Below are positions 35,917 through 44,804 of a DNA stretch of 64,000 nucleotides, piece after piece. This DNA is from Doryteuthis pealeii (lineage: Eukaryota > Mollusca > Cephalopoda > Myopsida > Loliginidae), in NCBI GenBank assembly GCA_023376005.1, contig CM042157.1, positions 55,447,287 through 55,511,286 of the forward strand, written 5' to 3'. Numbering within the stretch: position 1 is the first letter of the stretch; every line of letters begins with the position of its first letter. The position numbers were made by a program, and so were the translations under genes. Below the pieces are notes generated by a model that was not told the origin of the DNA, searched no databases, and saw only the letters and a list, made by a program, of their open reading frames with translations.

Positions 35917-35960
<44 letters not shown>

Positions 35961-36053
35961 GTGTGTGTGTGTGTGTACTTAATATATATATAGAGAGAGA
36001 GGGACAGAGAGAGAGAGAGAGAGAGAAATTATATATATATATATATATATATA
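35917..36053. repeat. (AC)n-(TA)n-(GT)n-(GA)n-(TA)n compound microsatellite
   Basis: A chain of dinucleotide runs that ends 8 bp before the hammerhead motif. A ribozyme next to a simple-sequence tract is the sort of junction left by retroelement ends. Confidence 0.9.
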
Positions 36054-36060
36054 AAGTAAT

Positions 36061-36102
36061 CCACAGACACGTGTTTCGAGGTATCACCTCTCATCAGTGT
36101 GG
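36061..36102 (-). ncRNA. Hammerhead self-cleaving ribozyme (minimal, Penelope-element type)
   Basis: Read 5' to 3' on the minus strand: CCACA (stem I), CUGAUGA (core), GAGG-UGAUA-CCUC (stem II with a 5-nt loop), GAAA (core), then CAC-GUG-U, C (cleavage position 17) and UGUGG (stem I). Every conserved core base is present: C3 U4 G5 A6, G8 A9, G12 A13 A14, A15.1-U16.1 and C17. Stem I is five perfect pairs. Stem III is A-C-A-C against G-U-G-U with no loop, so activity would favour a dimer in which two copies share a stem III, as described for hammerheads of Penelope-like retroelements. Predicted cut on the minus strand: between 36066 and 36065. No Penelope reverse transcriptase was seen nearby, so this is probably a relic terminal repeat. 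Confidence 0.8.
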
Positions 36103-36109
36103 TTATACA

Positions 36110-36400
36110 GTTTAACAGCTACCCCCGGCCGTGTTTCTTCTCTGTTCTTCATACTTCTTAATTCTTCTAACTTCTTTGGCCGAAATGTTCCTGTCTAGTT
36201 GAGTTTTTCTCTGTTCTTCTACTGGACTTCTTTTGTGCTAGTCACTATTTTTAATTAAACTAACAAGACTTGGGTTTTTCTTGATCAAGTTTATTATTTA
36301 GCCTATGATTCAATCTTTATTCCATGCAGATGAGATCGACCCCAGCAGAGAGAAGGAAACAAATATATCCGCTCTGCTTCCAAGCCGGTCGAATTTAACT
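36110..36400 (-). mobile_element. LTR-like repeat, family G
   Basis: The minus strand reads TGGGGTCGATCTC, GAATAAAGATTGAATCATAG, then CTTGATCAAG, GTCTTGTTAGTTTAATT and AAGAAGTCC, and continues A/G-rich to about 36110. 41250-41480 (+) has the same order of motifs (GGGGTGAATAAGAATCATGG, TTTTGATCAAG, GTCTTGTTAATTCATTTAAT, AGAAGTCCTTAGAAG). An AATAAA signal in a repeated terminal-repeat-like segment suggests an LTR. No inner coding region was seen. Confidence 0.35.
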
Positions 36401-36739
36401 TCTAAAAGCTAACTATTCCCACGTTCTCTGTACCGGGACAGTTGGGGTCATAATAACCCCAGTTATGGAAATCTACCAACCTATGCTTTTCATTCTAACA
36501 AACTTATTTTAAAGCTTACAGGGTCTACTAACTATTTATGACTCTCATAAATTGTAACATTAAGGTAGTAAACTAATAATCTTTGTTGTCATACTTCTTG
36601 TGATGTTTTGTTATAGATAAAATGTCTAAATTAGCCAAATTTTACTATAAAAAAAATCGGGTAAAATGAAGATATATGACCAAGAATACTCATATAACAC
36701 AAAGAGAGAACTTGAAGTCACTGACACAAGACCTCATCT

Positions 36740-36830
36740 CATGTCCTGAAGAAGGTCATAAAGACTGAAACGTTATAGCATTGACATTACTATCAAGAAT
36801 AAGTATTTATCCTTTAAAAATTTTGTGTTT
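36740..36830 (+). mobile_element. Penelope-like 3' tail with hammerhead-like motif
   Basis: CTGAAGA at 36746-36752, one extra A, GGUC-AUAAA-GACU stem-loop, GAAA at 36767-36770, then ACGU-U. The base at core position 7 may vary in hammerheads, so CUGAAGA is acceptable, but the extra A before stem II is not standard. Stem I could pair AUGUC (36741-36745) with GACAU downstream only across a bulge of about 8 nt. I read it as a decayed member, with activity unlikely. Confidence 0.4.
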
Positions 36831-37051
36831 ATCTACGCCTCTACATATAAAAGAGGGGTAATTTTTTTCATTGATTTACACTTAATTAATAGAAAAACCC
36901 TGTGATGATAGATGTTGTAATACCCAAGTTATGGGCTTCCAAAATTTTCACTGTAGTGGGGTTTAACCCTCATAAGGGTGTTTTGATATTGAAATTTGTA
37001 CGTTGAATTACTACCACTTCTTCAAGTATAATAGTGCCAAACACACATTGC

Positions 37052-37055
37052 TATA

Positions 37056-37125
<70 letters not shown>
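37052..37125 (+). repeat. (TA)n-(TG)n-(GA)n microsatellite
   Basis: Three dinucleotide runs in series. No gene within several kb. Confidence 0.9.
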
Positions 37126-37126
<1 letters not shown>

Positions 37127-37439
37127 TATGTATTTATAAAAAGAGATCAGTGTGATCAAGATAAGAAATATCATATATTATCAGATTACACAAATAGAAT
37201 TAGTCAGGACATATAAGAAGAAGGGAAGATAACAGGTGGGACAAAAGGTTAGTAGAATGATACCCCAGAAATAGTATGCTTCGTAGTTAAAAGACTGACA
37301 AGAGGTGCAGAAATGAAATAGTGAAGTGTGTGGACTTAAAATAAATGCAGAAGACTAAAAGGCATTTTTTTAATGTTAATATTTTAACAATTATAAAGTA
37401 CAAGAGAGTGGGTCATTTAAATAATCTTAACTATAAAAA

Positions 37440-37990
37440 AAAAGTGTTCACACGGAAACTGATGAATGTAAGCATGGATTCCTTTGACTGTCTCTTGCCA
37501 TCCATCCCTATTGGTCACTTGCTCTTGCCATATCCTCTAGATGGCATCAGTGTCCATGCAGAACTGATGAATGTAAGCACGGATTCCTTTGACTGTCTCT
37601 CGCCATCCATCCCTGTTGGTCACTTGCTCTTGCCATATCCTTTAGATGGCATCCAGTGTCCATACAGAACTGATGAATTTAAGCATGGATTCCTTTGATT
37701 CTCTCTTGCCTGAACAGCAAAATTTACTTGTTTGAATTAAATTAAACTAAAATTCCTCATCCTTATCAAAGTATATTGACAACATGTATTCTTTTGACTC
37801 TCTCTTGCCATCCATTCCTATCTGTCTTGGTCAATCGTCTAAACTTACATGTTCAAAATTTTTATTAAGCTAAAACTCATCATCATCAAGATGTGCTAAC
37901 AGCACATTTTCTTTGGCTCTTCTCATCATCCATCATCACTCTTGGTAGGTACTCTACACAGCATCCAGTGTCTGCACAGAGCTCATGAAA
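37440..37990 (-). repeat. Minisatellite of about 105 bp derived from a LINE 3' end
   Basis: Units start CTGATGAATGTAAGCATGGA (37460), CTGATGAATGTAAGCACGGA (37564) and CTGATGAATTTAAGCATGGA (37671). Two or three decayed units follow to about 37990, the last with CAGCATCCAGTGTCTGCACA. The unit aligns with the LINE 3' end at 44640-44730 (GCAGCATCCAGTATCTACGT). The array is thus a tandem amplification of the reverse strand of that LINE. The 117-codon plus-strand frame over it is a by-product. Confidence 0.65.
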
Positions 37991-38088
37991 GTTTTTGCTG
38001 ATCAGAGAATACTATGAAACCTTTTACAAATGAGTACTCAAATACCTAGAAAATTGAAAAGTAATTTTCACAATAAATAGAACTGAAT

Positions 38089-38462
38089 TAGTATTATATG
38101 GATTATTCAGACTATTGTCCTCATATTTGTTGTTATCTGTACAATGTTTCGGCAAATGTGCCCTCTTCTTCAGGTATTTCTTGTCGGACTCGGGAGCCTT
38201 CTCAAACTAGGGAACTTTCTTTTTGAACTCAGGAACCTTCTTGTCATAATTGGGAGCCATCACGGAACTTTGAAACCAACCTTTATTCAATCCACAGGAG
38301 TATCCTGTTCTCATTCCGCTAACCATAGCTAGGATACAGGTGTTGAGCTGTGTTAATTATTAATCTATGCTACTGTCACCCTCAACCAGGATTAAACCTG
38401 CAGCCTAGAGATAACTCTCAGAACTGTCTTAAAACAATGCCTTTATCCACTATGCCATGTGT
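38089..38462 (-). mobile_element. Composite element E, independent copy
   Basis: Minus strand: head ACATGGCATAGTGGATAAAG, B-box-like GGTTTAATCCTGGTTGAGG, repeats GAAGGTTCCTGAGTTCAA and GAAGGCTCCCGAGTCC, then tail ACCTGAAGAAGAGGGCAC, TTTGCCGAAACATTGTACAG. This copy is outside U, so it confirms the head-repeat-tail order as a family property. The tail can form CUGAAGA, stem II (GGC/GCC) and GAAAC in hammerhead order. Confidence 0.6.
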
Positions 38463-38575
38463 CTGAAGAAGGCCGGAGGGCACATCGGTCGAAACATTGT
38501 ACAGATAACAATAAAGATGAGGACAATAGTCCAAATAATCCATATAATACTAATTATCAAGCCTCATCTCAAAAA
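38463..38575 (+). mobile_element. Element E tail, inverted partner
   Basis: CTGAAGAAGGCCGGAGGGC, CATCGGTCGAAACATTGTAC and GATGAGGACAATAGTCC. Stem II is GGCCG against CGGUC with a 10-nt loop, and GAAAC follows. Together with 38089-38180 it forms inverted ends of about 90 bp around the element. Even the flanks TTAGTATTATATGG and CCATATAATACTAAT are inverted. Confidence 0.55.
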
Positions 38576-38579
38576 TTCA

Positions 38580-39300
38580 GAGAAATAGAACTGAATTATT
38601 TTGATTAGTATTTTGTTTTATCTTTAAATTTTAGTTGTTTTTTTTAATCTATTTATCTAACTGAAGGTAAGTGTTATGATTAAAAGCCAACTATCATAAC
38701 AATAGATGACACCACAAACTTGCTTGATAAGCTGCGGGCAAACCTCCAAAATGCTGGACTGGGGAACCTCTAAGATCTGGCAAGTGACTGAGGGAGCTAA
38801 GGACCCTCACAAAGTAAAGGACAGAGTGGCTTCAAATAAAGAGGGGCTGAATGCTGCTGTAGGATACTCCCAACTGCTGCAGTAGCAGAATACAGTTAAT
38901 TATCATCATTACATCGTGTTGGTGAATATTTGAGGAGATAACCAAATGTCTGATAATAATGCAAGCAAAAGAGAAGAAGTGTTTGGCTAAAAAGATACAT
39001 GTTAATGGAATTGTGGGAAAAATATACAAAACACTTTATCAAAAAATAAATTAATAATAGACTTGATGTAAAACTTTTCAGTGTTTTTGATGAATTTTAT
39101 TTCTATAGTCTCATCCATAGATAATCACACACTAAAAATTTTTTTTAAATTTTATTTTTTTCTAAAACAAAGATACCAGAATTTCATTATTTCTAGTGCC
39201 ATATTGTACAATCAAAATGGATATTATTAGGTATTATTTATTACCAAATTCTACTGCATTGAAATTCTGCAATGAAAAATAAAATTGCAACACCTACATC
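38580..39300. other. Unassigned non-coding stretch
   Basis: No convincing gene, tRNA boxes or known repeat ends. Ordinary AT-rich sequence with a short T-rich run at 39138-39165. Confidence 0.5.
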
Positions 39301-39312
39301 ATAATTGACAAA

Positions 39313-39314
<2 letters not shown>

Positions 39315-39362
<48 letters not shown>
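39315..39362. repeat. (TA)n microsatellite
   Basis: About 24 TA units, source of spurious frames on both strands. Confidence 0.95.
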
Positions 39363-39366
<4 letters not shown>

Positions 39367-39402
39367 AGATTCCAAGTTTTCAAGAAATTCTAATGTACTA
39401 AA

Positions 39403-39925
39403 CAACAATAGTCCTGTGTTTAAGAAGATTATTGTAGTTGTTGTTATTATTGTTGTTACCCCAACAGACAACCACACAACTTTTCATTTGCTTCTCCTGT
39501 CCACTGAATGGTTGCTAATCAATTAAACAATAAGTTCTCTATTTAAGAAGGTTGTTGTTGTTGCTGCTGCTGCTGCAGTTGTTGTTTCCCCAATGGACAA
39601 TTATAGAACTGTTGATTTACTTCTTCTTCTGACTGTATGGTCACCTCACCATAGTCAACTAAACAAGGGTTCTGTATTTAAAAAGGTTTTGTTGCTGTTG
39701 TTGTTCTTCTCTTCTTCGTTTCTGACAGGCAATCACCCAGTTGTTGATTTGTTTCTCCTGACCCCTAGATGGTTACCTCACAATAATCAACTAAACATCA
39801 AGGGTCCTATGCTTAAAAAGGTTGTTGTTGTTGTTGTTATTGATGTTTTCCCAACAGATAATTACCCAACTGTTGATTTGCTTCTCCCGACCACTGGATG
39901 GTTGCCTCACCATTATCAACTGTTG
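39403..39925 (+). repeat. Minisatellite, four units of about 125-135 bp
   Basis: Units start at about 39403, 39526, 39662 and 39793, each with a TTTAAG/TTAAAAAGG start, a variable GTTGTT/GCTGCT run, then CCCAACAGACAA, GTTGATTTGCTTCTCC and ATGGTTGCCTCACC or variants. The internal GTT run changes length between units. The 113-codon frame across it only reflects this repetition. Confidence 0.75.
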
Positions 39926-40915
39926 ACTACATAACATGGGGATAATAGCTTAATTACAGCATTATCTGATCTTCAATGACTCCTGCCGAGATTCAGCATC
40001 ATTATTAACATAGTGGTTTGGAAATTCAAAGCTAGAAAGTTATGGCTTGAACAACCTTTTTTGTAAAGACCAAAGACTAAAGGAACTGAAAGGGTTAATG
40101 GCATTATTTTCCTGACAAAGTCATTCTTCTTTGTTTTTGCTTCAGAAATCATTACTCAATTTGCACACAACAGAGTATGACATTGTGCTGACTGGGACCA
40201 GTTAATTGCTCTGCTATATTTAGTCGCTTTGTAGTTGGGCTTATCAACACTCGTAATTAACTATTCACCCCAGCAAGTCAGAGAAAATGGCCTCGTAGTT
40301 TATGCATTTAGAATCTTCAATGTCTATGAGTCGGTCTCTAGAACTAGACTGCTAAAGCTAATTTATTCAACCTAAAAGAAAGTAAATCTTGTTCTGCATA
40401 GGCTCAAACATGTTGCTTTTACAGATACAAGACTTAAGGCTAACTCAAGGATTTCACCCTCTTTTATTAGTAACCAGTTTCATGAACCCAGCACATAAGA
40501 CAGTGTGTTATGAACAATTATACCCCAAAGTCAATATCTTTATAGTATTCACTGAAATATCTTATTTAAAAAAAAAACTTTCAATATTTTCTTCTATACA
40601 AACAACCCTTTAAACCCAAGCAAACAAGCAAGTACTGAAAGTAACCTGAGGCCTGTGTGCCATATCTAAGCAAAGATTAGTAAATAATAACAACCCTTTA
40701 AATCTAGCATTAATTAGGCCTTCAGGTCATTGCTATACCACTGAACTAGGCCAGTGAGATGACAGACAACAGCAAACTAATGCTTTGTTTTTTCATCACA
40801 GTGATTAATATTGCCAGATATCATTTTATTATTGCTGACTAATATCTGAAAAGATAAATCATTATATAGATATCTCTGTTATAGAGCACTGAATTGACAA
40901 TTCTAATATAGGTTG

Positions 40916-41035
40916 GTTGGTTGGTTGGTTTTATGGCATGGCTACTCTTCTACAAATCATTTTTTTTGGGGGGGGGGTGAGGCTTGCAAGCAATTATATG
41001 GTTTCAAGTAATGATAACCATTTGTAAATAAATAT
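40916..41035 (+). repeat. (GGTT)n plus SINE-C-like and dispersed repeat pieces
   Basis: GGTTGGTTGGTTGGTTGGTT, then TTATGGCATGGCTACTC, a G run at 40969-40977, and the dispersed half-unit TATGGTTTCAAGTAATGAT. The GGTT run next to a 'atGGCATgtCAACCC' tail recurs at 45395, 48505 and 55453. Confidence 0.5.
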
Positions 41036-41249
41036 ATGTTACACAATGGGCATGGTCTGAGTGGCCTGATTAGTTACGGAAAAGTTTGAGTGGTGGTGTG
41101 TGTGTTGGAATGGAAAAATTTTAATGATGATGTCAGCATAGATGCGTGACATGATTTTGATTGGACGAGGAATGATATGTGGCAAAGGGGAGAAAGGAGG
41201 AGTTTTGAGATTCAGCCGTCCATCAAAGAGTTTGGACATACTCTGAGGC

Positions 41250-41480
41250 TGACCTCCCCTCGGGGTGAATAAGAATCATGGACTAGATATTATTTTATCT
41301 AATTTTGATCAAGTGACAAAAAATGTCTTGTTAATTCATTTAATTCAAACAAGCAAAGACCAACAGAAGTCCTTAGAAGAAGTCAACTCTCTTAGTTAAG
41401 AAGAAGCCGCTTTTTAGTGGCTAACTAAGAGAGTTGACTTCTTCTCAACTAAACAGGAATATGGCAACTGGAAAGAGTAA
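41250..41480 (+). mobile_element. LTR-like repeat, family G, second copy
   Basis: Same motif order as 36110-36400 (minus). In this copy AGAAGAAGTCAACTCTCTTA at 41375 is exactly inverted at 41422-41445 (24-bp arms, 23-bp loop), which the other copy lacks. Confidence 0.4.
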
Positions 41481-41647
41481 AGATGTCAACAAGTGATAAA
41501 GTAAGAGCCAACTCTCTAAGTGTCTCTCTCTCTCTAATATCTCTCTCTCTATCATTGAAGAACTCTCTGATCTGAGAACTCTCACTCACACACTAATTGT
41601 ATGCCTGATGTCAATGTGGGTATATATAAAGTACCACATTACCTCCA

Positions 41648-41800
41648 AGTACGTATTTATCCAATCTCTCCACCATTTTCCTTCTCCTAGACTGGTTGCT
41701 TAACAAAAGCTAAAGAACCCAGTCTGCTCTACTATTTACCTATAGTTAGGGGATAACAGATGCCTTTATGCCTTTCCCAAGACATATAGCTCCAAATAAC
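41648..41800 (-). mobile_element. Truncated SINE family B copy
   Basis: Plus strand shows GTATTTATCCAATCTCTCCA, CTTCTCCTAGACTGGTTGCT and CTACTATTTACCTATAG. The head is missing. Confidence 0.45.
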
Positions 41801-41888
41801 TATTCTTAACATAAATAATTTGTACACAATTATATGGTTTCAAGTATTCATATCTATGATTAATAATATTCAAACATATCTATTTAAC

Positions 41889-42128
41889 CAATAGAGAGGA
41901 TTTGGACAAGTCTGTTTACATCTCACATAGTGCTAATGTCTTTGGGAAAGGTATGTATCCAACTATTCTCTTTCCAAATATGGGTAAATAGTAGGGCAGA
42001 CTGGGCTCTTTAACCTTGGTATGGCATACGGTCTAGGAGAAGGAAATCTCTGAATTCAAACCCATTAAACTTTACTTAAGAATTGACCTTTAGTTATATC
42101 CTACTTGTGCATAGGGATTGGGTAAATA
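41889..42128 (+). mobile_element. SINE family B copy
   Basis: B-box remnant GGATTTGGACAAGTC, body TATGGGTAAATAGTAGGGCA and TCTCTGAATTCAAACCCATT, tail TTGACCTTTAGTTATATCCT and ATAGGGATTGGGTAAATATA. Confidence 0.5.
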
Positions 42129-42297
42129 TATAAAGGTTGAAGATAGTAATATTAGTCCTATTGAGAATTCAGCAGCATAGAAAGAAAGAAGGAAAGAAAG
42201 AAAAATCTGCCAAATTATTAGCAGTAAACAAAAATCTTGAATGGATGGAAAATTGTTCCCATCGATGGATTTGAAATAGTAAGGCATTAATTATATT

Positions 42298-42425
42298 GAG
42301 AATGTAGCAAGCTAGTCTTGCAGATCCATTACTACTGAATAGTGAGTTCAATCCTCACTGGATGCTTCATACTTGCAACCTTGTGTTACATCTTACCTGT
42401 GGCAGATGGTTTGGGTATATACCTA
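42298..42425 (+). mobile_element. tRNA-derived SINE, family D
   Basis: GCAAGCTAGTCTTGCAGATC, GAGTTCAATCCTCACTGGAT (B-box-like), then the shared tail CAACCTTGTGTTACATCTTA and GTGGCAGATGGTTTGGGTAT. Other copies: 47330-47480 (-), 52725-52870 (-, with full head) and 58010-58090 (+, tail part). Confidence 0.5.
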
Positions 42426-42516
42426 TTAAAAATGCAGGAGCATAGAAAGAAAAAAAGATAGAGTTGTGTTGTGGTCAGGAATTAAGTCATAACAGAATAG
42501 GGCTGTTACATGTAAA

Positions 42517-42550
<34 letters not shown>

Positions 42551-42554
<4 letters not shown>

Positions 42555-42597
42555 GTTTGGCTTGTGCAAGTCTATTGCTACATTTTAGCAAATACAG

Positions 42598-42645
<48 letters not shown>

Positions 42646-42694
42646 CTGTATTTGCTAAAGATGTAGCAAATACACTTGCACAAGCCAAACCACT
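42551..42694. repeat. Long hairpin with (TA)n apex, built from LINE coding sequence
   Basis: AGTGGTTTGGCTTGTGCAAG at 42551 is inverted at 42675-42694. The arms are about 50 bp with one or two small indels, and the centre is an uninterrupted TA run (about 42600-42644), itself self-complementary. The right arm is the start of the LINE fragment below. A transcript would fold into a long pre-miRNA-like stem, but the arms come from a mobile element, so I do not call a miRNA. Confidence 0.8.
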
Positions 42695-43296
42695 ACTACA
42701 TAGCCTAGATAAGCAGCAAGAGCCATTTGCCTCCATATGAAAACAGAGTTCCTATGTTACAGCCAAGATAGAGACATCTCAGAGTAAACACCTGAAAATA
42801 GAAAACCAGTTCACATACTTAGGTAATAATATCTCCTCTACAGAAATTGATGTCAATATACACATGAGAAAGGCATGGACTGCGACGGACAGATTATTGA
42901 TCATATGGAAATCTGATCTCTTTGATAAAAGGAAGCAAAAATTCTTCAATGCAGTAGCCATGTTAGTTCTATTGTATGGCTGCACCACTTGGACTCTAAT
43001 GAAACGCTTGAAAAAAAAAATTTGATGGAAACTGTACAAGGATGCTGTATGCTGTCCTGAACAAATCCTGGAAGCAGCATCCCACAAAAATGCAGCTGGA
43101 CACTGCTGGAGAAACTGGGATGAGCACTTAAGTAACATTCTCTTGTCATGGGTACACGTCGGGCAGCAAAAAGCTACATCTATCAGCTCTGTACGAATAC
43201 TGGATACTGTACAGAGAACCTTCCATGACTGATAGGGATGGATAGTGAGGAAGTGTCATGGAAGATTGTGCTGTTGGGATACCTGATGATGATGAT
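42641..43296 (+). pseudogene. LINE reverse-transcriptase ORF, C-terminal remnant
   Basis: Conceptual translation in three frames gives, in order, ANTLAQAKPLLHSL, FTYLGNNISSTEIDVNI, KAWTATDRLLIIWKSDL, VLLYGCTTWTLMKRL, LYAVLNKSWKQHPTK, then AGHCWRNWDEHLSNILLSW and DTVQRTFHD, ending near a (GAT)n tail. These are the conserved blocks after the catalytic core of non-LTR reverse transcriptases that are abundant in molluscs and other invertebrates. Damage: frameshifts near 42738 and in the A run at 43010-43021, a missing block between HPTK and AGHCW, and no catalytic YxDD region (5' truncated). It is a dead, 5'-truncated LINE copy. Confidence 0.85.
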
Positions 43297-43299
43297 AAT

Positions 43300-44280
43300 C
43301 TATATGTTAATACGCTTGTTCTTAATCTTCCGTCCATTATCATCTTACAAACTCTCTATTTAAAAGTGAGACTGTCCAAATCGTCTAAGTTAAAATGCAA
43401 AAATGTAAATCCTTATTATCTGGCATCACTTAATTACCGAATTCTTATTTCTTATGTGTGCCATCACCTCTGCTAAATAATGGACCGTTCTGTTTTTATT
43501 ATAAAGAAAGAAAAGGGACATGCTACATAGAAAAATATAAGAAGGAAAGAAAAGAAAGTAGAGAAAAGATAGAGAGAAGTGGAAAGATAGAGAGAAGGGG
43601 TGAGTGCACGGAAGTGATAGCACTAATCTGTTTCAATCTAACATAAGGAAAAGAAGAAAAGAAAGAAAAAAGAGTGAGAGATGAGAGTTAAATGAAGATT
43701 ATTATACTTTTATCATATTGAACTATTTTGCAATAGCTCTTAAGTAAACATATCAAACGTAATTATTAAATTATCATACTGTGGTATATCCACATGTCCT
43801 GCTAGAATATATAACTCACATACTTTCTGTTATAAATGATGGGATTCTTTATGTATGAATCAGCAATTTTCCTTGTCAGTGGGTTTGAGATGGTTAGGTA
43901 TTGGTTGAATTGAGAATACAAGAGCAAAGAATATATGAATATCTACAGTATTCCATAAAAAAAACCCCAGACAGTTGACATAAATTATTAAGACAATTGA
44001 TGACAATTGATGTAGTTTATGATAAATTAGGACAATTTATGACCACTTAATATTTGATTGTGTATCCATTAGCATCAGATGCAGTGGTTTCCCTTTTGTG
44101 GTGTTGACCTTCTTTTTGATGATAATTTCCAACTTTTGGGGAAAACATTAATTGAGGAACGATTGCAATTCAATTTCTTTCCAATATCCTGAAGTGACAG
44201 TCCACAATCATTGTATCCACATGTTCAACTTTTTCAATGTCAGACAAATGCTTACATATAAACCATATATATCTATAGAT
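43300..44280. other. Repeat-derived stretch related to the SINE-A flank of U
   Basis: 43440-43800 resembles 4195-4560 in U: CTAAATAATGGACCGTTCTG, GGGACATGCTACATA, AGTGATAGCACTA, TATTATACTTTTATCATATT and TCATACTGTGGTATATCCAC, but diverged. So the sequence around SINE-A in U is itself a larger dispersed repeat. 43920-44280 is similar to 44850-45170 (AAGACAATTGATGACAATTG, TTTTTGATGATAATTTCCA, CAGTCCACAATCATTGTA). No gene. Confidence 0.5.
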
Positions 44281-44285
44281 ATATA

Positions 44286-44529
44286 GTCGGTGGAGTGGCC
44301 CATGTTGGTATCAGCCAAACAGCAAGAAAGTCTATCCCCTTTTCACTAGCGCTAGACCAGGGAGATTGTTTTGCATCTGGGGTGGAGCAACACACCTACT
44401 GTCAGCTTCCCACTTTACCACACAGATCAAAGCTATGCTACTCATATGCTGATTCAGTGAAAATCAATATCGAACTTGGAAACTTGTGGTTGTGAGGTGG
44501 ATGCACTACCGACTAAGCTAAACTGGCCC

Positions 44530-44530
<1 letters not shown>
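44286..44530 (-). mobile_element. tRNA-derived SINE, family A
   Basis: Minus strand: GGGCCAGTTTAGCTTAGTCG, GTAGTGCATCCACC, then AGTTCGATATTG (B box) and the body TAGGTGTGTTGCTCCACCCC with GGGGATAGACTTTC, ending GGCCACTCCACCGAC. Diverged from the U copy and closer to those at 53.8 and 55.5 kb. Confidence 0.7.

Positions 44531-44533
<3 letters not shown>

Positions 44534-44577
<44 letters not shown>
44534..44577. repeat. (AT)n microsatellite
   Basis: AT dinucleotides between the SINE-A head and the (ATC)n tail of the LINE fragment. Confidence 0.95.
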
Positions 44578-44580
<3 letters not shown>

Positions 44581-44804
44581 TCATCATCATCATCACTGTA
44601 ATCATGCTAGCAGCACAAATATTCAGGACAATCTCTCGCCAACTTTCCCTATCATTCAATGTCCCCAGCAGGTCCTCTGTGCAGCATCCAGTATCTACGT
44701 AGAGCTGGTTAGTGTAAGTCTTTGCTGGATGGCTTGCACTGGCATTCCCAAGTGCTGGTTTCCACAGGAGAACATCGCTTATGAGTTCATCCTTGCTTCT
44801 CCTG
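44578..44804 (-). pseudogene. LINE reverse-transcriptase ORF, extreme C-terminus and 3' tail
   Basis: One minus-strand frame reads RRSKDELISDVLLW, then AKTYTNQLYVDTGC, EDLLGTLNDRESWREIV and NICAASMITV, and runs into (ATG)n, the 3' tail type of these LINEs. This is the block directly after the AGHCW motif seen at 43.1 kb, so together the fragments cover most of the C-terminal region. It is intact over about 75 codons but has no start and no catalytic domain. Confidence 0.85.

Noticed and set aside
42551..42694. miRNA precursor
   Set aside because: The arms derive from LINE coding sequence and the apex is a microsatellite. There is no evidence of a conserved mature sequence.
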